64,000 nucleotides of DNA from Bacteroidales bacterium. GTDB lineage: Bacteria > Bacteroidota > Bacteroidia > Bacteroidales > F082. The stretch covers positions 142,781 to 206,780 of the forward strand of contig JAFTXI010000030.1 in NCBI GenBank assembly GCA_017461665.1, given 5' to 3'. The notes beneath the pieces were generated by a model, which did not search any database, was not told where the DNA came from, and saw only the letters and a program-made list of their open reading frames with translations. Positions 16,948 to 26,063 of this stretch are shown here, piece after piece (within the stretch, counting starts at the first letter, position 1; each line of letters begins with the position of its first letter). A program made the position numbers and the translations under genes.

Positions 16948-19524
16948 CTATTGTTTGATAATTTTCTTAATGATTTCTCCTTTTTCTGTTTTGATATTAA
17001 TGAAATATATTCCGTTGCTGAGTTTAGAAACATCGACATGATTTTCGTATTCGTTGTTTTCATAAACCATGACGCCGGTGATATTATAAATCTTAATCTG
17101 TTTTATGTTTTCGTCTGTGTCGATGAATATCTTGTCGTTTGCCGGATTAGGATGAATTTCCATAACGATGTTGTTTTCGTCTATGGCATCGTCAATAAGT
17201 GTCACTGTGATGTCATCTGAGAGTCCCGATTCTTGTTCTCCGCATAAAGAAGAGATTGCGAAGTTGTGAGTCGTTTCTTCATCAAAACCTATTACGAAAG
17301 AAGTCTCGTTGATGTTGTCGATTTTTTCGTTGTTAAGATAGATGTTATATGAGTCGGCTTCTTCCACTTCGTTCCATGAGAGTGTCACTTTGAAGAAATG
17401 GTCGAAGTCGTTTGTTTCTTGTTCGACATCGCTTGTGATATTATTTGGTGTCTCGCAAGGAATTGTCGCTTCTATTGTTGTAGCACATTCTTCGGCTGTT
17501 GCCAATGAAGTTCCTATCTCACACACGCTTCTCACTGTGTAACAATATTCTGTTCCAGGATTTAATCCTGTGTCGATGTAAGAAGGTTCGTTGACGTTGG
17601 CTATCAATTCCTCATCTCTGAAGACTTTGTAACTTACTGCTGTATAAGAGTCGTTCCATGTAAGTTCGATGGAGTTTTCGTCTAAGGCTTCAGCGTTTAA
17701 GTTGGTAGGTTTCGAACAGTTGTTGATTACTTTTATTGAGAAGGAATGGTTCCAGGTGTTTCCGCTGTTTGTAGCGGTGATGTTGAAGTTTATCTCTCTA
17801 TTGTGCGGAGTGTTTTCTTCGGCGCGTATAACGAAAGTTCCTGTTGCTGTAGCTCCTACATTCATCACTGGATAAGAAGCGTTGCCATCGATGATGTTCA
17901 TATATTGGTCGTTGCTTGAAAGAGTGACGTTGGTGTTGTCCGTTGTCGCCACGTATCCGTTATTTTGTAGTGTCACTGTTATTGTAACGTCTTCGTTAGC
18001 AGCCATGCTTTCTGTTGAGCAAGAGACGAAGTCGATGATAGGGAATGGAGAGCCTTCGTTGATACTCTCTATTGCTGCGAGTGCGTCGATACATCCCGAA
18101 CCGAACTGGTTGTTCTTTGTCTCAGAGAGGCTTGTACAAGTTGTCTCTAATGCCATGCTTATCTCAGCCGGCGTGAGGTAAGGGTTCTTTTGAAGTAGCA
18201 GACACATCACGCCGGCAACACATGGCGTTGCTTGCGATGTGCCGTCGTAGGAGACGTGTCCGTCGGTAGTGCTGAAGTCGAGGGAGACGATGCCGACACC
18301 CGGTGCCACCACGTCGGGACGTATTAGTCCGATATTTCCAACATAATGATAGTCGTTGAAAGAAGTGCCTTGCCAGGTGGAAGGTCCTATTGAGGAGAAG
18401 TTGGCGTAAGCGTTATTATAATCGACGGCGCCAACAGCCACGACGCACGATAAAGCACCGGCGTTAGATTGTTGGTTAGGGTGAATCCATGGTGGAGGAC
18501 AGCTTCCCGGAGTTCTTACGTTGTTTGGTAAAGGGAAATAATTTAGAGCGTTACCTTCATTACCGACGGCTACTGCTGCTATCACTCCTGCTTCTAAGGC
18601 GTTGACGCATGTCTGACGCATCATGACTTTTTCTGAGATCTGAGCGGCTGCTATGCCTAAGGAGAGACTCATGACATCGGCGTCATGTTCTGTGGCGAAC
18701 TCCATGCCTGAGACGATGTTGTCGGCTGTTCCGTTGCCGTAGTTGTCGAGAATCTTGACAATCATAAGAGTCGCGTCGGGAGCCATACCTGTCGCTGTTC
18801 CTGAAGTGCCATCGCCACAGACAGTGCCGGCGCAGTGCGTTCCGTGCATATAATAATCCATGGTCTCATGGTTGTCGTCGCGACAGTTGTAACCGTGGTT
18901 CGGGAACTCTTCGCCTCCGTCCCATAAATGGTCGGCGAGATCGACGTGGTTATAGTTAACACCAGAATCTAAGACAGCAACGACGACGCCTTCGCCGGTG
19001 TATCCTTCAGCCCATACATCGTCGGCATTGACATGGGTGATGTTCTCCGTAAGTCCTCTCATAGATTCTACCTTCTGAGGATTCTCGCTGCAAACCAATT
19101 TCTTATCTACATCGAGACCAATCATGGCAATGTCTTTATGTTCCGATAAGATATAAACAAGTTCTTTTGAGATAGTACAGTTGATACTGTTTGAAAGCCA
19201 GTGCGACTTTATCTTTGAAGCCGTGCCTTTAGATTCAGCGCTTTTTAAGATAGATATCACGTCGTTTTGAGATTTTTCAGAGAAAGCCTTCAACTCTTTC
19301 ACGACGACATCACGTCTTAAATTCTTGTCGCTGATGTTATCGACGCTGCTTCTTAATTCGTCGACATTCATTTCTTCCTTAAAAATAATGTTCACTCTAA
19401 CAGAAGTGTCACCTTCTTGATTTAAGGCTTCTTGTAGTTCTCGTTCAATGATGTTTACATTTTGAGCATTGCTGATGTTGCAAAATAAAAATACAGTTAG
19501 TAAAAATAGAAATAACTTTTTCAT
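16948..19524 (-). CDS. S8 subtilisin-like serine protease, tandem paralogue, with Fn3 domains and T9SS sorting domain
   Basis: The organisation matches the neighbouring protease: signal peptide (MKKLFLFLLTVFLFCNISNA), prodomain, then catalytic D186 (AVLDSGVNYNHVDL), H227 (MHGTHCAGTVCGDG) and S430 (YDGTSQATPCVAGVMC). Long blocks such as PPPWIHP and GLIRPDVVAPGVGIVS are shared, so this is a tandem duplication. It carries an extra beta-rich module after the catalytic domain (IDFVSCSTESMAANEDVTI to HSFSIKVIN), then two Fn3 modules and a type A sorting domain (MEIHPNPANDKIFIDT to GEIIKKIIKQ). Different accessory modules suggest divergent substrates. Confidence 0.93.
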   Translation of the reverse strand: MKKLFLFLLTVFLFCNISNAQNVNIIERELQEALNQEGDTSVRVNIIFKEEMNVDELRSSVDNISDKNLRRDVVVKELKAFSEKSQNDVISILKSAESKGTASKIKSHWLSNSINCTISKELVYILSEHKDIAMIGLDVDKKLVCSENPQKVESMRGLTENITHVNADDVWAEGYTGEGVVVAVLDSGVNYNHVDLADHLWDGGEEFPNHGYNCRDDNHETMDYYMHGTHCAGTVCGDGTSGTATGMAPDATLMIVKILDNYGNGTADNIVSGMEFATEHDADVMSLSLGIAAAQISEKVMMRQTCVNALEAGVIAAVAVGNEGNALNYFPLPNNVRTPGSCPPPWIHPNQQSNAGALSCVVAVGAVDYNNAYANFSSIGPSTWQGTSFNDYHYVGNIGLIRPDVVAPGVGIVSLDFSTTDGHVSYDGTSQATPCVAGVMCLLLQKNPYLTPAEISMALETTCTSLSETKNNQFGSGCIDALAAIESINEGSPFPIIDFVSCSTESMAANEDVTITVTLQNNGYVATTDNTNVTLSSNDQYMNIIDGNASYPVMNVGATATGTFVIRAEENTPHNREINFNITATNSGNTWNHSFSIKVINNCSKPTNLNAEALDENSIELTWNDSYTAVSYKVFRDEELIANVNEPSYIDTGLNPGTEYCYTVRSVCEIGTSLATAEECATTIEATIPCETPNNITSDVEQETNDFDHFFKVTLSWNEVEEADSYNIYLNNEKIDNINETSFVIGFDEETTHNFAISSLCGEQESGLSDDITVTLIDDAIDENNIVMEIHPNPANDKIFIDTDENIKQIKIYNITGVMVYENNEYENHVDVSKLSNGIYFINIKTEKGEIIKKIIKQ

Positions 19525-19638
19525 TGTACCAGATTAATTAGTATAAAATAAAGACATAATAATATTACCTCGCGAATTTACGTATTTTTTTAGTATGATT
19601 GATAGGTAGATTTAATTTTTTATGTTTGTGTTTAAGGA

Positions 19639-19660
19639 AGACGCACGTCTGTGCGCCTCT
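19639..19660. repeat. GACGCAC palindrome, variant of the short hairpin family
   Basis: AAGACGCAC-GTCT-GTGCGCCTCT forms a near-perfect hairpin in the gap between the subtilase start and the next gene's 3' end. It resembles the GAGACG and GGACGTAT families but is isolated. Confidence 0.45.
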
Positions 19661-19683
19661 ACGGGAGAGTAAAAGAATAAAAA

Positions 19684-19721
19684 AACAAAAAGGACAGAGG
19701 AAAACCTTTGTCCCTCTGTCC
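19684..19721 (-). terminator. Rho-independent terminator of the T9SS propeller protein gene
   Basis: On the minus strand GGACAGAGG and CCTCTGTCC form a perfect 9-bp stem followed by TTTTTGTTTTT, about 25 nt after the stop codon at 19746. Confidence 0.8.
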
Positions 19722-19745
19722 CTTTAATTACCTTAATGTCTTTAT

Positions 19746-22676
19746 TTATCTAACGCTGACTTTTCTTACAACGATGAGGTCGTTTTGTTGAATCATGAAG
19801 AAGTATAAGCCATGTGATAATTCTTCAACGTTAACTGTTGCATTTTGAACGTCTGAGATGTTGACGCGTTTTACCAAGCGTCCTGTCATGTCAACGATGC
19901 TTACCATAGCTTCGCCGTTCATCTCTGTTTGGAAACGAACTTCTGATGAAGCTGGGTTAGGATAGATGCTGAAGTTGACAGCTGCTATCTCAACAACGTT
20001 GATGTTACCAACGTGGAATGTCAATGTCTCTGAGTTTTCCGATTCGTTACCGTTGTTATCTACTGTTGTAACATATACTGAATAGTCAGTGTTGCTTTCA
20101 ACATCGATTGTTACTTCGTTGCCAAGTACGCTGTGTGTCACTTCATTAGAATTGACATAGACATTGAAATGGCTGAAGTCGTTCATCTCTGGCATATCCC
20201 ATCTTACAGGAACGTAGTTACGCCATCCCAAGATGTCTTCATCGACGTGGAGGTTCTGAGGAGCTTCCGGTGTTTCATCGTCAACGAAATACTTAAATGT
20301 GTCGTAAGCTATAGGACTGAAAGTATCGACATTGTTGTATGGCCAGTAGGCGTGATATTCAGAACCGCTTGATCTGTAGAACAAATAAACGCTACTTTCA
20401 TCATTGTCGCTTGGAGTGATTTGATAATCTTCGTCCCCGAATTCGAGAACGAACTCAGCTGTTACGTGACCTGCTGCGTCTGAGAAAGCTACTTCAGCGC
20501 CATCAACAGTGATGACATCGCCAACGCTACCTGTGACATAGATAGGACGATATTGGAGGATACCTGTGCCGCCGCTATATTTGAACCAATAGTTACCTTC
20601 TGAGTCGTCGGTGTCAGCTGGATATACGTGGTCGTTGTTGTCGTCGAAGTATAATGCCAAGCAGTCATTTTCTGAGAGTTCTGTGTCAGCGAAGTCTTCT
20701 AAACCGATGTACATCTTGTTGCCGTCTGTCTTGAAATAGAGATACACAGTACCAGCAGGGTCGATACCTTCTGAGATGCCAGAGAAGTCAGAAACGTCAA
20801 CTTTGAAAGCGTCTGCCCATTCGCCGTCTGACAAAGTGCCGTCGATGGTAGGAGCAGCGCCGTTATAAACTTCGATAACTTCTGTGATGAATGCTGTTGA
20901 AGCGTAACCTTCTTCGATATTTGAATATGGTGTCTCAGCTTCTTCAGAGATGACGGCTGTCACTGCATAGTAATATGTTTTTGTAGGCATTGCAGTCTCG
21001 TCTTCGAATGAAGTTGCGTCTGTTCCTACAGAAGCGAGAACTTCTGTGAAAGCTGCGTTGAGGTTTTCTTTGCGGTATATGTTGTAACCTTCAAATGAAT
21101 CTTCGAAAGCGTCCCAACGGAGTTCAACAACGTTGGTAGAACCTTTTGAGGCGTAGAGGTTTTTGATAGGTGAGCCTATAGGTTCCAATGTTGCTTCGAT
21201 GTTCGCTGTTTCGCCAGCGACAATCTCAACAGATATTGTTTGTGCTGAGAAACCTGTCTTAGTGATATTGACGTTGTAAGTTCCTTCTGGTATATATTTG
21301 ATTGTGAACTGACCTTCAGCGTCTGTGTATTCATAATAAGAATCGAGGCCTTCGATGGTGACAACAGCGTCGCTGTAGTCTGCTACTTCAGCCAAAGTGA
21401 TTGTTCCGCTGAGCATACCTGCTGTTGTAGGTGTTGAGTGAATCATGTACGCAACACCGCCCCAACCCATTTCGTATGAGTGAACGCCTTTACCAGTACC
21501 GACACAGTAAGCACCGTCGTCGCTGATGTCAACAGCGTTGATTGAACCTGGTGAACTGACACCTAAGAACACTTCGCTACTTTGACGACGATAGACTAAC
21601 ATATCGTGTGTGCTGTGATCCATTGGACCATCGCTACCTACAGCAATGAGGGAACCATCAGCTGTGATGTCGATGAAGTTGACTGGACCGCCTGTTTGTG
21701 CTGACCATAAAGGAGTGCTTGAGTAGTTGTTGAATGCGAAGACGTAACCGTCATAACCGTTGCTGACGAAGCCTAAAGTACCCAATGCTATTGTAGAACC
21801 GTCTGCTGATACAGCGCAACCATAACCCCAGCAGCTACTTTGACCTGGCATTGAAAGATTTGCTTTCCACACTTCTTCGTATTTCTCGCCGTTCCATTTG
21901 TAGAGGTAACCGCTTCCGTTGAAGTCGCCCCATGCCATATATGTTCCGTCATAGCTTAATGCAGGAGCCTGCTTTGGACTGTTTTGATAATAGTAAATGT
22001 CATCTTGGATGATGTCACCTACCTCGGTGTCCAAAACGTAAAGAGTGTTGTTGCCTGAACATGTGATGATGATTTTTGATTCGTCGTCCGATACGTTGAG
22101 ACCGGTTAAGCCTGAAGGTAATGATGTTACCCATTCTGGTGATGATGAGTTGATATCGTAATAGGCTATGTTGCCGCCATTTGAATCATACATTACATAA
22201 ACACCTGTTCCAGCCTCATTGACTTTAACACGGCATGTGATACCGCTGATGTTAATAGTGTTTAACTCGTTACCTTGAGCATCGAGAAGTATCACTTGGT
22301 TATCTTCCATAATGGCGACGAGTGAACCTGATTTGTTGGCACTCATGCTTGGCCAGTCGGATAATGTTGGGAACTGCCATGCTGTGCTGCCGTCAAATGC
22401 AAATGTCTCAACGCGAGTGTCATTGGTTTCCCATCTGACGTATGCGTTGTTAGATTCTTCTGCTAAGAATGCATCAATGCCGATGCCGTATTCTTCGATC
22501 CTCTGCCAGATAATTTCGGCATTACTTCTTGTTTGATGATTAGATTTAACAGATGTGAAATCTGTTGAGGAAATTTCTTGTACTCCTTCTGGAGTGACTA
22601 CTGTTTGTACGCTTCTCTGAGCGCTTGCGCCGAAAGCCATTGCTAAAAGCGCAATAGAAAATAAAAACCGTTTCAT
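19746..22676 (-). CDS. Large T9SS-exported protein: beta-propeller, carboxypeptidase-like, Fn3 and CBM9-like modules
   Basis: After the signal peptide (MKRFLFSIALLAMAFGASAQ) come about 400 residues of WD/PQQ-like propeller repeats (for example NIAYYDINSSSPEWVTSLP, LIAVGSDGPMDHSTHD). They are followed by a carboxypeptidase-regulatory-like fold (SGTITLAEVADYSDAVVTIE to VEIVAGETANIEATL), an Fn3 module (VELRWDAFEDSFEGYNIYRK), a CBM9/DOMON-like module (APTIDGTLSDGEWADAF), another Fn3-like module and a type A sorting domain (FSIYPNPASSEVRFQT to VVRKVSVR). The start at 22676 is chosen because it begins the signal peptide; the frame opens at 22766 with an unlikely leader. A TAAATTTG element lies at 22798-22805. 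No catalytic site is recognised; it is probably a surface-binding protein. Confidence 0.82.
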   Translation of the reverse strand: MKRFLFSIALLAMAFGASAQRSVQTVVTPEGVQEISSTDFTSVKSNHQTRSNAEIIWQRIEEYGIGIDAFLAEESNNAYVRWETNDTRVETFAFDGSTAWQFPTLSDWPSMSANKSGSLVAIMEDNQVILLDAQGNELNTINISGITCRVKVNEAGTGVYVMYDSNGGNIAYYDINSSSPEWVTSLPSGLTGLNVSDDESKIIITCSGNNTLYVLDTEVGDIIQDDIYYYQNSPKQAPALSYDGTYMAWGDFNGSGYLYKWNGEKYEEVWKANLSMPGQSSCWGYGCAVSADGSTIALGTLGFVSNGYDGYVFAFNNYSSTPLWSAQTGGPVNFIDITADGSLIAVGSDGPMDHSTHDMLVYRRQSSEVFLGVSSPGSINAVDISDDGAYCVGTGKGVHSYEMGWGGVAYMIHSTPTTAGMLSGTITLAEVADYSDAVVTIEGLDSYYEYTDAEGQFTIKYIPEGTYNVNITKTGFSAQTISVEIVAGETANIEATLEPIGSPIKNLYASKGSTNVVELRWDAFEDSFEGYNIYRKENLNAAFTEVLASVGTDATSFEDETAMPTKTYYYAVTAVISEEAETPYSNIEEGYASTAFITEVIEVYNGAAPTIDGTLSDGEWADAFKVDVSDFSGISEGIDPAGTVYLYFKTDGNKMYIGLEDFADTELSENDCLALYFDDNNDHVYPADTDDSEGNYWFKYSGGTGILQYRPIYVTGSVGDVITVDGAEVAFSDAAGHVTAEFVLEFGDEDYQITPSDNDESSVYLFYRSSGSEYHAYWPYNNVDTFSPIAYDTFKYFVDDETPEAPQNLHVDEDILGWRNYVPVRWDMPEMNDFSHFNVYVNSNEVTHSVLGNEVTIDVESNTDYSVYVTTVDNNGNESENSETLTFHVGNINVVEIAAVNFSIYPNPASSEVRFQTEMNGEAMVSIVDMTGRLVKRVNISDVQNATVNVEELSHGLYFFMIQQNDLIVVRKVSVR

Positions 22677-22797
22677 AGAATAAAAATTAGTTAATAAATA
22701 GGATAATAATAACCGATAATTTTTTTCAATAGTAAATAAAATAGCGGGATTCGAGAGAGATCCCATGTTGTTTCATGATTCACATCAGAATGTTCCG

Positions 22798-22805
22798 CAA
22801 ATTTA
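22798..22805 (-). promoter_or_regulatory. -7 element for the propeller protein gene
   Basis: The minus strand reads TAAATTTG, a TAnnTTTG match. The leader to the ATG at 22676 would be about 115 nt and contains a small GGGAT/ATCCC hairpin at 22746-22764. Confidence 0.5.
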
Positions 22806-22871
22806 TGAAATTTGTTTTGAAATAAAACAATTATTTGGAAAATTTTTACAAATATTTTAATCATTTTTAAA

Positions 22872-22907
22872 TAAAAAAAGACAGGAACTCAAAACTGAAT
22901 TCCTGCC
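22872..22907 (-). terminator. Rho-independent terminator of the DPP IV gene
   Basis: On the minus strand GGCAGGAA pairs with TTCCTGTC (one G-U pair) around a 12-nt loop, followed by TTTTTTTATTT, about 30 nt after the stop codon at 22940. Confidence 0.8.
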
Positions 22908-22939
22908 TTTCTATATTACCTTATTATATATTTACAGAA

Positions 22940-25096
22940 TTAGAGATTTGTCTTGAAATATTCGGTAATCTTAGTGACCAAGTGTGCTCTGTCCGGACCA
23001 TAGACGTTGTGGTCGTGTCCTGGATAAACGAAGTAATCTAACTGCTTACCGTTGTGTATGCAGTTCTCAACAAATACCAATGAATGTTGCCAAAGAACGA
23101 CGGGGTCGGTGGTGCAGTGTATAATCATTAACTTACCTTCTAATTTATCGGTTTTATTTTCTAAGCTTGTAAGTTCGTAGCCTTCAGGATTTTCTTCCGG
23201 TGTATCCATGTAACGTTCACCATACATTATCTCGTAATATTTCCAATCCATCACAGGACCGCCGGCTGTAGAGACTTTTACGTCTTCTGGATAATTTATC
23301 TTCATGTTGGTACTCATGAATCCGCCGTAGCTCCATCCGTCTGTTCCTATACGGTCAGCATCAACGTAAGGAAGCGACTTCAAATAATCAATACCGACTT
23401 TTTGGTCGCGCATCTCAGCTTGTCCGCATTGACGGTGAATGACTTGCTCGAAGGCCTCGCCTCTGTCGGCAGATCCTCTGTTGTCTAAACTGAAAACGAT
23501 GAATCCTTCTTGTGAGAGATAATGTAAATAGATACCTGCGCCTGCTGTCCAGTCGTCGGTAATCAATTGAGCGTGAGGTCCGCCATAGACGTAGATGATG
23601 ACAGGATATTTTTTGTTAGGGTCGAAGTTGTAAGGTTTGATAAGACGTGTGTAAAGTGTCTGTCCGTCTTCTGCCTCCAAAGTGCCGAGTTCTATTGTAC
23701 CTATATTATATTCCTTCAATGGGTCGGCAGCTTCGTGCAAACGTTTCATCATTCCGTTGAGATTCATCAAATCGACATTGTTGGCAACGTCAGTGCTTGA
23801 ATATGTGTCGATGAAATATTTTCCTGATGCGCTTGGCTTGACGCTATGTGTTCCGTGTTCTTTGCTAATCTTGACTTTCTTGCCGTTCTTGATGTTATGT
23901 TTGTAGAAATGACGTTCCAACGGACTTACCTCAGTTGAGATGTAATAAACATTGTCGCCTTTTTTGTCGAAGCCTTCAAAAGCTGTGACGACGAAATCGC
24001 CTTTCGTGATTTGCTTGGCTTCCTTAGTCTCTACGTTGTGTTTCCAGATATGATAGAAACCGTCGCGTTGAGCAAGCCATACAAATTCTTTGTTGTTGTT
24101 TGGTAAGAAATGAGCTGGACCGACAGGTTCAACATATTGGTCGTCGTTATCTTCAAAAATTGTCTGAATATAATTACCGTCTATTGCACTATATTCGTTG
24201 AATTGAAGATGATTTTGACCGCGATTCAAGATGCCGATATATATCTTTTCGTTGTCAGGATTCCATGTTATTGATGTAAGATATTGATCTGTAGGTTCGC
24301 CTGTCTTAATGATTAAGTCAGATTCTGAAGTTAAGTCATAGATATGTAATTTTACCTCGTGACTTGTCATGCCTGCCATTGGATATTTTATCGGTTTTGA
24401 TGTGGCTACACGTTCTGTGATGTCAACTAAAGGATAGTCTGTCACCATGTTCTCGTCCATGTTGTAGTAAGCAAGTTTGTTTCCGTCTGGCGACCAGAAG
24501 ATCCCGCCGTTGATGGCGAACTCGTTACGGTGAACCGATTGACCTGCAACGACGTTTTCTGGGTTGTCAGTTACTTGTACGTGATTATCTCCGTTGGCGT
24601 AGTAAAGATTGTTGTCGATGGTGTAAGCGACTTTCAATGAAGGTGTAGTGATTGTATAGTTTTCAGCGTTTGTAGGAAGTGAAGTCACTTTGCTGATGGT
24701 GTTTTCTTTAATATTGAGAAGGTTGAGGTTGATGCAGTTGTTGGTTTTATCGTAGCTGTAGTAATAAGCTTTGTTTGCATCCAACCAAGTGAGATTTGGC
24801 ATACGTTTCACGCTGTCCATTTCAGCTTGATTAAGATAAGAATTCACTTGGTCTAATGTTAACAAGACTGTTGCACTTTTTGCAGTAGCGTCTTGAACCA
24901 TAAGATTGTTTGGATTTTCATTGTCGGCGAAGACAAATTTGTCGGTGTTTGGCAACCATTTAACACTTTTGCCTACTGGATATACACTGCGATTTTGATA
25001 GGCAGCATCCATAGGAGTAAGCATCTTCTTTTCCTGTGCAAAAATCGAGGTGATTGAAATACAGAATAATGTTAATAATAAAAGTGACTTTCTCAT
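22940..25096 (-). CDS. S9B dipeptidyl peptidase IV
   Basis: This serine exopeptidase releases X-Pro or X-Ala dipeptides. It has a signal peptide (MRKSLLLLTLFCISITSIFA), an eight-bladed DPP IV propeller (for example NGGIFWSPDGNKLAYYNMDE) and an alpha/beta-hydrolase domain with the triad S589 (GWSYGGFM), D664 (TTDPVV) and H694 (PGHDHNV). It has no T9SS domain, so it is probably periplasmic or outer-membrane associated. The start at 25096 gives a clean signal peptide; the frame opens at 25153 but the extra 19 residues are basic and unsupported. A GAGACG stem-loop precedes it and a terminator follows. Confidence 0.93.
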   Translation of the reverse strand: MRKSLLLLTLFCISITSIFAQEKKMLTPMDAAYQNRSVYPVGKSVKWLPNTDKFVFADNENPNNLMVQDATAKSATVLLTLDQVNSYLNQAEMDSVKRMPNLTWLDANKAYYYSYDKTNNCINLNLLNIKENTISKVTSLPTNAENYTITTPSLKVAYTIDNNLYYANGDNHVQVTDNPENVVAGQSVHRNEFAINGGIFWSPDGNKLAYYNMDENMVTDYPLVDITERVATSKPIKYPMAGMTSHEVKLHIYDLTSESDLIIKTGEPTDQYLTSITWNPDNEKIYIGILNRGQNHLQFNEYSAIDGNYIQTIFEDNDDQYVEPVGPAHFLPNNNKEFVWLAQRDGFYHIWKHNVETKEAKQITKGDFVVTAFEGFDKKGDNVYYISTEVSPLERHFYKHNIKNGKKVKISKEHGTHSVKPSASGKYFIDTYSSTDVANNVDLMNLNGMMKRLHEAADPLKEYNIGTIELGTLEAEDGQTLYTRLIKPYNFDPNKKYPVIIYVYGGPHAQLITDDWTAGAGIYLHYLSQEGFIVFSLDNRGSADRGEAFEQVIHRQCGQAEMRDQKVGIDYLKSLPYVDADRIGTDGWSYGGFMSTNMKINYPEDVKVSTAGGPVMDWKYYEIMYGERYMDTPEENPEGYELTSLENKTDKLEGKLMIIHCTTDPVVLWQHSLVFVENCIHNGKQLDYFVYPGHDHNVYGPDRAHLVTKITEYFKTNL

Positions 25097-25141
25097 GATT
25101 TTAATATTTGTTAATTGTAATTTTTTTTGATTTCTCTTGTG

Positions 25142-25194
25142 AAGACGCAGCAATTACAAATTGTTTGTTTTCAATGGTGTAATTGCTTCGTCTT
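25142..25194 (-). repeat. GAGACG stem-loop element, minus orientation
   Basis: On the minus strand AAGACGAAGCAATTACA pairs with TGTAATTGCTGCGTCTT around a loop with ACC and AAACAAT. The inner arms CAATTACA/TGTAATTG match perfectly. It lies between the GGGPS and DPP IV genes, sense to both. Confidence 0.8.
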
Positions 25195-25215
25195 TACATT
25201 GTTAACTGTAAATTG

Positions 25216-25953
25216 TTAATTGTCAATTGCGCTATGAATTGCTTCTGCAAATTCTTTTAAATTGTCTGTGTTTTTCTCGAGTGCGTTTCCAATCACCACG
25301 ATGTCGGCTCCGGCTTTGGCGCATTCGGCTGCTTTTTCTGGTGTTCTGATGCCGCCGCCCACTATGAGAGGAACACTGACAGTCTTCTTAACCTTGCTAA
25401 TCATTTCTTTAGATATAGGATTGATAGCGCCGGAACCTGCGTCCATATAGATGATCTTCAGACCTAACATTTCGCCGGCAAGAGCGGTACACATCGCGAT
25501 GTCGTCTTTGTCGTGTGGGATAGGAGTGGTGTTGCTCATATACGAAACCGAGGTCGGGCATCCTCCGTCGATAAGCATATAACCTGTCGGGATAATTTCA
25601 TTGCCGTAGAGTTTTAAATATGGTGCGGCAATGACATGTCTGCCAATCAACATTTCAGAATTACGTCCGGAAATCAACGACAATAACAAAAAACCGTCAC
25701 ACCATTTGCTGATTTGCAAAGAATTGCCAGGAAATATAAGAACCGGAATGTCGCAATGTTTCTTTATCAATTTAATGCAATGATCCAAACTATCTGTGGT
25801 CAAAAGACTGCCTCCAACAAAGAAGAAATCAACTCCGACAACTTTTGACTTTTCAACAATCTCAATAATTTGTTCGTCGCTTGGTTTGTCAGGGTCAATG
25901 AGAATCGCGAATTTCTTTTTTGAAGCGTCTGATAATGTATTATATACACTCAT
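25216..25953 (-). CDS. Geranylgeranylglyceryl/heptaprenylglyceryl phosphate synthase family protein
   Basis: This TIM-barrel prenyltransferase links an isoprenyl chain to sn-glycerol-1-phosphate, the first ether-lipid step in archaea; bacterial members occur widely in Bacteroidota. Visible motifs are AILIDPDKPSDEQ near the N-terminus, FVGGSLLT, IPVLIFPGNS, GYMLIDGGCPTSV, YMDAGSGA and VGGGIRTPEKAAECAKAGAD (phosphate-binding loop), with IGNALEKN near the end. Length (245 aa) is normal for group II. A TATATTTG element at 25977-25984 precedes it. The lipid made by bacterial members is only partly known. Confidence 0.9.
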   Translation of the reverse strand: MSVYNTLSDASKKKFAILIDPDKPSDEQIIEIVEKSKVVGVDFFFVGGSLLTTDSLDHCIKLIKKHCDIPVLIFPGNSLQISKWCDGFLLLSLISGRNSEMLIGRHVIAAPYLKLYGNEIIPTGYMLIDGGCPTSVSYMSNTTPIPHDKDDIAMCTALAGEMLGLKIIYMDAGSGAINPISKEMISKVKKTVSVPLIVGGGIRTPEKAAECAKAGADIVVIGNALEKNTDNLKEFAEAIHSAIDN

Positions 25954-25976
25954 GTGTCTGTTTTTTTAAAGAACTA

Positions 25977-25984
25977 CAAATATA
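25977..25984 (-). promoter_or_regulatory. -7 element for the GGGPS gene
   Basis: The minus strand reads TATATTTG, a TAnnTTTG match, about 23 nt before the ATG at 25953. Confidence 0.55.
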
Positions 25985-26051
25985 GGATTTTTTTATTTCA
26001 TAAGGAATACTTCTGAATTATTTTTTGTCTCTTTATAACTATCTTTTTTTA

Positions 26052-26059
26052 TACTTTTG
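26052..26059 (+). promoter_or_regulatory. -7 element immediately before hemW
   Basis: TACTTTTG matches TAnnTTTG and ends only 4 nt before the ATG at 26064. If used, the transcript would be leaderless or nearly so. Confidence 0.5.
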
Positions 26060-26063
26060 CAGC

